From the NCBI GenBank assembly GCA_900763175.1, contig CAAFJI010000304.1, forward strand, positions 1 through 10,273: a stretch of DNA of 10,273 nucleotides, read 5' to 3'. This document shows, one piece after another, positions 5,690 through 10,273 of the stretch (the first letter of the stretch is position 1; the number at the start of each line of letters is the position of its first letter). The notes under the pieces are model-generated. The model did not search any database. It worked only from the letters and a program-made list of their open reading frames with translations, and was not told the DNA's origin. The DNA is from Lachnospiraceae bacterium (GTDB taxonomy: Bacteria; Bacillota; Clostridia; Lachnospirales; Lachnospiraceae). The translations under genes and the position numbers were made by a program.

Positions 5690-5730
5690 CTTCTTACTAA
5701 AGTGTGTCTGGAAAATGCTTTCCGCAATTA

Positions 5731-6231
5731 TCAGCCTTCCACAGCCTCACCTGCTGCCTCTGCAGTTCCTTCTGCTGCTGTGTCAGCAGCTCCCTCTGCA
5801 GCTGCGTCACCGGCCGGAGCTGCCTCTACTTTACTTACATAATCACCTGATACATATGCAGTCTGCCCATTATAGGAAACTTCGATCCAACCATTATCGC
5901 ATACACCTGTGCTTGTAAGCTCTGTACCAGTTGCCACACCCTGAATCAGAGTTGCATCTGCACTTGCATCAGAGCGAAGGTTCACATCTGCATTTGTTAC
6001 ATATGTACCGTCCTGCTTGGTAACATTGATGCCACTTGCAGTCTGAGCAACAACCGGTTCTGGAGTAGGAGTCGCCTCAGGGGTAGGAGTCACCTCAGGA
6101 GTAGGGGTCGGAATCGGGGTCGGGGTTGCCTGTATAACGGTAACAGTTGCTCCTGCGCCTTCTTCAAATCCGCATCCTGGAATACAAAGTGCTGCGCCAA
6201 GAAGCAAAGCAGCTAAACCAGCTTTTTTCAT
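5731..6231 (-). CDS. SH3b-domain lipoprotein with Pro-Thr linker
   Basis: This is a 166-residue surface protein of unknown specific role. A signal peptide with lipobox CIPGC (lipidated Cys20) is followed by a Thr-Pro-Glu repeat linker (36-59) that probably spans the cell wall, then a bacterial SH3 domain (about 70-135) containing NADVNLRSDAS (80-90) and NGWIEVSYNGQTAYVSGDYV (113-132). Such domains often bind peptidoglycan or sit beside cell-wall hydrolases, but no catalytic domain is present. The C-terminus (136-166) is a low-complexity Ala/Glu/Gly tail. AGGAGG lies 9 nt before the ATG. The gene has its own promoter at 6350-6378 and a leader of about 110 nt. It runs convergent to luxS. The SH3b call is confident; binding to the wall is inference. 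Confidence 0.85.
   Translation of the reverse strand: MKKAGLAALLLGAALCIPGCGFEEGAGATVTVIQATPTPIPTPTPEVTPTPEATPTPEPVVAQTASGINVTKQDGTYVTNADVNLRSDASADATLIQGVATGTELTSTGVCDNGWIEVSYNGQTAYVSGDYVSKVEAAPAGDAAAEGAADTAAEGTAEAAGEAVEG
6055..6126 (-). repeat. Tandem repeat encoding the Thr-Pro linker
   Basis: About four imperfect 18-bp units encode PTPEVT/PTPEAT-type repeats (residues 36-59 of the SH3 lipoprotein). The units are similar at DNA level, so this tract could change in length by slippage and so alter the reach of the domain. Confidence 0.6.
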
Positions 6232-6249
6232 AATAATATTCCTCCTTTA

Positions 6250-6267
6250 CAAAGCATTGCTGCTTTG
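6250..6267 (-). promoter_or_regulatory. Leader hairpin next to the SH3 lipoprotein ribosome site
   Basis: CAAAGCA (6250-6256) and TGCTTTG (6261-6267) form a perfect 7-bp stem with a 4-nt loop. It ends only a few bases upstream of the AGGAGG at 6241-6246, so it could affect ribosome access or mRNA stability. No regulator is evident. Confidence 0.4.
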
Positions 6268-6349
6268 AATTGATTCATCTTAATTGTGTTGCAGAAGATT
6301 TCATAAAACCTCTGCTGCATACTGACTCTTTCTGCGAATCGTTACAATT

Positions 6350-6378
6350 AATATACAGTATTATTACAAAATATGCAA
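6350..6378 (-). promoter_or_regulatory. Promoter of the SH3 lipoprotein gene
   Basis: On the minus strand TTGCAT (-35, 6373-6378), a 17-bp spacer and TATATT (-10, 6350-6355) lie upstream of the gene, just after the end of the XdhC gene. This implies separate transcription from xdhC. I see no terminator in the short gap, so read-through is also possible. Confidence 0.5.
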
Positions 6379-6389
6379 GTCCTAAGTAT

Positions 6390-7388
6390 TCACACTTTTT
6401 CAAAGACCACTGTCACCTGGCCGCCGCAGATCATACCCAGGCTATCTTTTCCATCTGCAGTAAGAGCATAATGCCTTACATCCCTGTCTTTGACTTCTTT
6501 GCAATGACTCATAGCCTCAAATTCCACTTTTCCTCCGCCAATGCTTCCGGTGATCTTTCCGGACGGCTCCACCAGCATCTTGCTGCCTACTCCTCTTGGA
6601 GAAGAGCCTGATTTTTCTGCAATAGTGACCATCACACCGTGACGGCCATCCCGGACAGCAGCCTCTACCTTCTCGTCACAGTAAGCGCTATAATGCTGGT
6701 TTTTCACCTGGATTACTTCTGCCATAATGCTGACTGCAATTTCCTCAGGCAGCTGTCCTCCCAGCGGGATTCCGATCGGTGCGTGTACCTGATCCAGCTC
6801 CTCCGGGGAAAATCCCTCTTTCAGAAGATTCTCTCTGGTAATTCTTACCTTATTTTTGCTTCCGATCATTCCCAGATACTCGTAGGGCCTGCGAAGAAGC
6901 CTGCGCACACAGTCCCCATCTCCCAGATGTCCGCGGGTTAAAATGATGTAATAAGCATTTTCGTAAGGCAAAATGTATTTGTCCAATTCCCTGAAATCTC
7001 CAAAAATCAGTTCGTCTGCCTCAGGAAAGCGCTCCCTTGTCACAAAATCTTCCCTGTCATCCATAACTGTTACATGGAATCCCAGAAGCTTTCCAAGATG
7101 AGCGGTAGGCTGTGAGACATGACCTCCTCCGAAAATTACCATTTTGGGATTCTTGCGGTAATTCTCTATAAAGATACGCTTTCCCTCAGTCTGTACTACC
7201 TTTGTTTCTTTTGTATTCTCGATCAGTTCAAGATATGGCTTCCAGATTTCTCCGGCCATTTTTCTCTCTTCCTCATCCGGTTTTCCCTCAGACAGCACGC
7301 ACTTTTTCCCCATATCCGGCCCGTCCAGAAAAATAGCTGTTTTCACCCTGCCTTTTTCCTCTAATATGTTATAAATCCTGTCATACAT
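6390..7388 (-). CDS. XdhC-family molybdenum hydroxylase maturation protein with inverted domain order
   Basis: XdhC/CoxF proteins help to insert the sulfurated molybdenum cofactor into xanthine dehydrogenase and related hydroxylases. The 332-residue product has a poorly conserved N-terminus (1-80), then the Rossmann-type XdhC_C domain: VIFGGGHVSQP (84-94), MDDRE (109-113), LTRGH (150-154), GMIGSKNK (173-180) and HAPIGIPLGG (202-211). The XdhC_CoxI domain follows at the C-terminus: SSPRGVGSKMLV (262-273), GSIGGGKVE (281-289) and GMICGGQVTVV (318-328). In textbook XdhC the CoxI part comes first. The N-terminal stretch KTAIFLDGPDMGKKCVLSEG (16-35) could be a decayed CoxI half; this is inference. 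GAGGTG lies 7 nt before the ATG. It is divergent from the symporter gene, with overlapping promoters. No hydroxylase subunit genes are in the window. Confidence 0.88.
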   Translation of the reverse strand: MYDRIYNILEEKGRVKTAIFLDGPDMGKKCVLSEGKPDEEERKMAGEIWKPYLELIENTKETKVVQTEGKRIFIENYRKNPKMVIFGGGHVSQPTAHLGKLLGFHVTVMDDREDFVTRERFPEADELIFGDFRELDKYILPYENAYYIILTRGHLGDGDCVRRLLRRPYEYLGMIGSKNKVRITRENLLKEGFSPEELDQVHAPIGIPLGGQLPEEIAVSIMAEVIQVKNQHYSAYCDEKVEAAVRDGRHGVMVTIAEKSGSSPRGVGSKMLVEPSGKITGSIGGGKVEFEAMSHCKEVKDRDVRHYALTADGKDSLGMICGGQVTVVFEKV

Positions 7389-7417
7389 GACCTTTCACCT
7401 CATTTTCCAAAATTTCA

Positions 7418-7446
7418 TTGCAGCTTTCTCCTTGGTATATTATAAT
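7418..7446 (+). promoter_or_regulatory. Promoter of the SDF symporter gene
   Basis: TTGCAG (-35, 7418-7423), a 17-bp spacer and a perfect TATAAT (-10, 7441-7446) precede the gene. The expected start, about 7452-7454, coincides with the GGAGG at 7453-7457, so the leader would be only about 15 nt. Confidence 0.65.
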
Positions 7447-7468
7447 ACAGGCGGAGGAATTTTCACAA
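7439..7468 (-). promoter_or_regulatory. Promoter of the XdhC gene, overlapping the symporter promoter
   Basis: On the minus strand TTGTGA (-35, 7463-7468), an 18-bp spacer and TATAAT (-10, 7439-7444) can be read. The -10 overlaps that of the plus-strand promoter because the tract 7434-7447 is nearly self-complementary. The -35 reaches the first base of the symporter start codon. Confidence 0.5.
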
Positions 7469-8682
7469 TGAAGAGAAAAAGAATTATGTCCAGTTTTCCA
7501 ATCCGGATCCTGGCAGTTAGTATACCTGGCCTCCTTGCAGGCCTGTTTTTTAATGCCACACGCACCATGGGATTTACTTCCGGTATCCTGAATCTTGTAG
7601 TTACCGCACGTTATGTGCTCAGTCAGATGATCACCTTTTTAGCCCCGGTGATCATTATCGGTCTTATGGCCTCTTCCATAATTTCTGTTAAAAAGGATCC
7701 CACACCTGCTACAGGTCCTGCTGTCCGCATTACCTATGCTTCCATGCTATGCGCAGCCGCTTTTGCAGCTATCCTGGGCTACCTGATCCTTCCAAGACTG
7801 CCGGTATCTACAGACAGTCTTTCCTTTCGATTTCTGCCGGATACCCTTTTTGAATTTCCTATTCCGACACCAGTGTCACCTTTAAGTGCCCTTGTACTTG
7901 CCATTTTACTCGGCTTTGGAGCCTGCTGGACAAATGCACAGAAAACAAAGGAATTATTCGGAGAATTTCGGGGAATCACCCTTTCCCTGATGTCAAGGAT
8001 CCTGGTACCCCTTTTGCCAGCCTACATTGGTCTTTCCCTTTGCACCTTGGCTTATCAGGGCTATTTTATCAAGTATCTGCCCCTTTTGCTGCTGGCTCTT
8101 CTGATCGTAGTTCCCATTCATATCGTATGGGTGTTCCTTTTGTATTCCTTTGCTGGCTCCTATTCCGGGGAAAAACCATGGAAAGTTTTAAAAGCTTATG
8201 GTCCGGTGTGCAAGGAAGCACTTATCACCCATTCCTCTGTGGCTGCAAGCAAACATTCTCAGGAAGCAGCTGCAAAATGCCCGATACTTGATCAGTCTCT
8301 CACGAGGGAAGTCATCCCTCTTTTTACACAGATCCATCACTGCGGATCTATCCTTGCAGAAGTATTTTTTGCCATGATGATTTCCCGTATCCTTTATGGC
8401 TCCGTTCCTGCACCTGGAACCATGGTGATTTTTTCTATTCTTCTTGCCACCTGTTCCATCGGAACTCCCGGACTTCCCTGGGGAACCGTTATGATCTCCC
8501 TTGGAACGCTTACCGGCATCCTGAAATTCGGTGATTCCGGTATTGCCCTGATGTTTGCGGTGTTTGCACTTCACGATGCCTTCGCAGCAGCCTGTAACAT
8601 GACCTGTGACGGTGCTCTGGCACTGATTCTTACGGAATATGCCAGGAGGCATCATCTTGCCAAAGCCTTGGAAAAACAATAA
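7468..8682 (+). CDS. Divergent SDF/SLC1-fold (dicarboxylate/amino acid:cation) symporter
   Basis: This is a 404-residue inner-membrane transporter of the sodium:dicarboxylate symporter superfamily, with eight or so membrane segments and two re-entrant hairpins expected. The order of elements fits: an HP1-like segment with HSSVAAS (255-261), a TM7 region TQIHHCGSILAE (287-298), an HP2-like GTPGLPWGT (332-340) and TM8 with HDAFAAACNMTCDGA (369-383). Key family residues are changed, however: the NMDGT sodium motif aligns with HHCGS, and the TM8 substrate-binding Arg aligns with Ala373, while Asp370, Asn377 and Asp381 are kept. The substrate and coupling ion are therefore unknown. The start at 7468 has GGAGG 10 nt upstream. 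An upstream in-frame ATG at 7387 lies before the promoter. It is convergent with the hydantoinase gene. Confidence 0.85.
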   Translation: MKRKRIMSSFPIRILAVSIPGLLAGLFFNATRTMGFTSGILNLVVTARYVLSQMITFLAPVIIIGLMASSIISVKKDPTPATGPAVRITYASMLCAAAFAAILGYLILPRLPVSTDSLSFRFLPDTLFEFPIPTPVSPLSALVLAILLGFGACWTNAQKTKELFGEFRGITLSLMSRILVPLLPAYIGLSLCTLAYQGYFIKYLPLLLLALLIVVPIHIVWVFLLYSFAGSYSGEKPWKVLKAYGPVCKEALITHSSVAASKHSQEAAAKCPILDQSLTREVIPLFTQIHHCGSILAEVFFAMMISRILYGSVPAPGTMVIFSILLATCSIGTPGLPWGTVMISLGTLTGILKFGDSGIALMFAVFALHDAFAAACNMTCDGALALILTEYARRHHLAKALEKQ

Positions 8683-8691
8683 ACTTATAAA

Positions 8692-8831
8692 AAGGATCCT
8701 GCTTGCAGGATTCTCCGCCTGGGTCGGGTCGCTTCGGCGATACCTGCCTTTCCAATCCAGTGTGCTCCCGCCCGGCAGGACTTTTTTGTAAAACAGAAGA
8801 TTCCATCGGAATTTCCTGTTGCACAAAAAAG
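8692..8831. repeat. R1 structured intergenic repeat, copy 2
   Basis: This aligns with 1-141 over its full length and begins 9 nt after the symporter stop. The same hairpins form: A pairs 8694-8702 with 8705-8713. B pairs 8719-8727 with 8752-8760 and encloses 8728-8732/8737-8741 with a C(TTCG)G tetraloop. C, 8766-8771/8775-8780, is followed by six T. D, 8781-8793/8819-8831, continues inward. Against copy 1, three pairs change on both sides together: 32/67 C-G to G-C, 34/65 G-C to T-A, and 98/134 A-T to G-C. Several loop and bulge positions differ freely. Confidence 0.85.
8766..8787 (+). terminator. Intrinsic terminator inside R1 copy 2 (symporter gene)
   Basis: TCCCGC (8766-8771) pairs with GCAGGA (8775-8780) with one C-A mismatch, followed by C and six T (8782-8787). 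It serves the symporter transcript about 85 nt after the stop codon. Confidence 0.55.
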
Positions 8832-8868
8832 CCACAGTTCTGCTTCTGACAAAGACTGTGGCTTTCTT
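8825..8868. terminator. Bidirectional terminator of the hydantoinase gene
   Basis: GCCACAGT (8831-8838) pairs with ACTGTGGC (8855-8862). Six A on the left give a T run for minus-strand transcripts, which end the hydantoinase gene; TTTCTT on the right serves the plus strand. It directly abuts R1 copy 2, as the coaX terminator abuts copy 1. Confidence 0.75.
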
Positions 8869-8878
8869 AAACAATATT

Positions 8879-10255
8879 TTATAACGGCTGTCTTTTTCCT
8901 CTCCTGATATAAGTTCCCAGCTTTTCCTGAACCACTTTTCCGTCTTCTACTGCAAGATTTCCCCGAAGAAATACCTTATCGATGTCCCCTTGTATCTCAA
9001 AGCCTTCATACGGGTTGTTATCTGTATGGTAAGCATGTGTTTTTGCGGAAATCACATTTTTCTTTTCCGGATCAAAAATTACAATGTCTGCGTCACTGCC
9101 CTCTGCTATCACTCCTTTATTGGGATATACACCATAAAGCTTTGCCGGATTTTCACATAAAAGCTGGCACATTTTTTCTACAGAAATCCTGCCTCTTCTC
9201 ACGCCGTAGGTATAAAGAAGGGTTCCTCTTGTCTGTACTCCCGGAAGTCCCCCCGGAATTTTGGTAAAGTCCTCCTTCCCCATTGCTTTCTGAGCAAGGG
9301 TAAAGCTGCACTGGTCAGTAGCTACCGTCTGGATTTCTCCTTCTGCCAGTGCTTTCCAAAGACACTCCTGATCCTCTTTCTTTCTGATAGGCGGTGCGCA
9401 CACGTATTTGGCTCCTTCAAAATCAGGTCTGGAATAAACGCTGTCATCCAGAAGCAGATACTGGGGACAGGTTTCTGCAAATACTGTCTGTCCATTTTTC
9501 CTTGCCTGAAGGATTTCCTGATAAGCTTTTCGGTTGGTAAGGTGGACCACCATAACCGGAGCGCCTGCTTCCTTTGTGATTACAAGAAGTCTGTGTACCG
9601 CTTCTGCTTCCATGGTGTCCGGACGTACCAACGGATGATTCTCAGGGCCGGTCCTCCCCTGCTCCTTTGCCTCTTTTATGAGGGCATCAATAACGCCTGC
9701 ATTTTCACAATGTACCCCTGCAAAACATCCCTTTTCATTTAATGCCTTCACGATTTCATAAAGGTCCCTGTCATCTACGATCATTGCCGGATATGTCATA
9801 TAAAGCTTAAAGCTGGTGATTCCCTCATCAATCATGTCCTGGATTTCCTTTTTAGTTTCCTCATTCCACTCTACAATGGACATATGGAAGGAATAGTCAC
9901 AGGAGCATTTCCCATCTGCTTTCCTGTGCCATTTCTTTAGCCCTTCTTTTAGGGTATGTCCTCCTTTGTCCTGAGATGCAAAATCAATTACCAAAGTGGT
10001 TCCTCCAAGAATCGCTGCTTTTGTTCCTGTCTCAAAATCATCAGCAGTTACCGTTCCTGCCACCTCCAGGTCAAAGTGGGTGTGACCATCAATAAAGCCC
10101 GGGAACAGAAGCTTTCCATTGGCATCAATAACCGTGGCATCTTCTGCGGTAAGATTTTCTCCCACACGGGTGATCTTCTCCCCTTCTGTAAGTACATCCA
10201 GCCTCTTTGTCTCCCTGCCGGATATTACGGTTCCCCCTTTTAAAAGATATTTCAT
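8879..10255 (-). CDS. Dihydropyrimidinase / D-hydantoinase family cyclic amidohydrolase
   Basis: This is a 458-residue zinc-dependent amidohydrolase that would open dihydropyrimidine, hydantoin or similar cyclic ureide rings. The binuclear metal site is complete: His58 and His60 in DGHTHFD (56-62), carboxylated Lys150 in SFKLYMTYP (148-156), His182 in VHCEN, His238 in VVHLTN and Asp314 in ATDQCSF (312-318). Tyr155 of the active site is kept. Compared with E. coli YgeZ-type enzymes, SPPLR is CAPPIR (286-291), PNGLPG is PGGLPG (334-339) and TDHC is TDQC (313-316), so it belongs to a different clade and the substrate is open. The length is normal. AGGAGG lies about 9 nt before the ATG; the promoter lies beyond the window edge. 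The nearby XdhC gene fits purine or pyrimidine catabolism, by inference. Confidence 0.9.
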   Translation of the reverse strand: MKYLLKGGTVISGRETKRLDVLTEGEKITRVGENLTAEDATVIDANGKLLFPGFIDGHTHFDLEVAGTVTADDFETGTKAAILGGTTLVIDFASQDKGGHTLKEGLKKWHRKADGKCSCDYSFHMSIVEWNEETKKEIQDMIDEGITSFKLYMTYPAMIVDDRDLYEIVKALNEKGCFAGVHCENAGVIDALIKEAKEQGRTGPENHPLVRPDTMEAEAVHRLLVITKEAGAPVMVVHLTNRKAYQEILQARKNGQTVFAETCPQYLLLDDSVYSRPDFEGAKYVCAPPIRKKEDQECLWKALAEGEIQTVATDQCSFTLAQKAMGKEDFTKIPGGLPGVQTRGTLLYTYGVRRGRISVEKMCQLLCENPAKLYGVYPNKGVIAEGSDADIVIFDPEKKNVISAKTHAYHTDNNPYEGFEIQGDIDKVFLRGNLAVEDGKVVQEKLGTYIRRGKRQPL

Positions 10256-10273
10256 AATCCTTGTCCTCCTTTC

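Noticed and set aside
8188..8874. Minus-strand open frame of 228 codons antisense to the symporter
   Set aside because: Its first part is R1 copy 2 and the rest is the shadow of a well-supported plus-strand membrane protein; its composition is unlike a folded protein.

Overview
The window looks like chromosomal DNA from a gut-type Clostridia, most likely Lachnospiraceae (Blautia/Dorea/Ruminococcus-like). The reasons are moderate GC content, strong GGAGG ribosome sites, a type III pantothenate kinase, an ECF S-component transporter, a clostridial-type LuxS, a YtqB/MnmM-type methyltransferase, XdhC and hydantoinase genes, and dispersed structured intergenic repeats. The genus is an inference; there is no rRNA gene to anchor it. 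Nine protein genes are supported. I see no tRNA, rRNA, CRISPR array, transposase or phage gene.

Layout. 1-194: a 141-bp structured repeat (called R1 here) followed by the coaX terminator. 195-3260, minus strand: a coenzyme A block in the order coaBC, ECF S component (probably the pantothenate transporter PanT), coaX. The 333-bp gap between coaBC and panT carries a 161-bp fold-back element with short terminal inverted repeats (R2). 3261-3432 is a divergent promoter region. 3433-3993, plus: mnmM (ytqB), a tRNA wobble-uridine methyltransferase. 4058-4828, minus: an exported cyclophilin-type peptidyl-prolyl isomerase lipoprotein. 5127-5606, plus: luxS. 5731-6231, minus: an SH3-domain lipoprotein. 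6390-7388, minus: an XdhC-family protein with inverted domain order. 7468-8682, plus: a divergent SDF/SLC1-fold symporter whose promoter overlaps that of xdhC. 8692-8831: a second R1 copy. 8879-10255, minus: a dihydropyrimidinase/hydantoinase.

How the genes work together. PanT, CoaX and CoaBC would take pantothenate from uptake through phosphorylation to phosphopantetheine, which is a coherent salvage block. XdhC (maturation of molybdenum hydroxylases such as xanthine dehydrogenase) and the hydantoinase (cyclic ureide opening) both suit purine or pyrimidine catabolism, and the symporter between them might carry a related substrate; the last two links are inference. LuxS recycles S-ribosylhomocysteine and makes the AI-2 precursor.

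Most unusual signals. (1) The two R1 copies keep the same multi-hairpin fold, with three compensatory base-pair changes between them, and both sit next to the terminator of a minus-strand gene. (2) R2 is a whole-element imperfect palindrome, and short stretches resembling its ends recur near two other gene ends. (3) The XdhC and symporter proteins depart clearly from their families. (4) The xdhC and symporter promoters share their -10 region.
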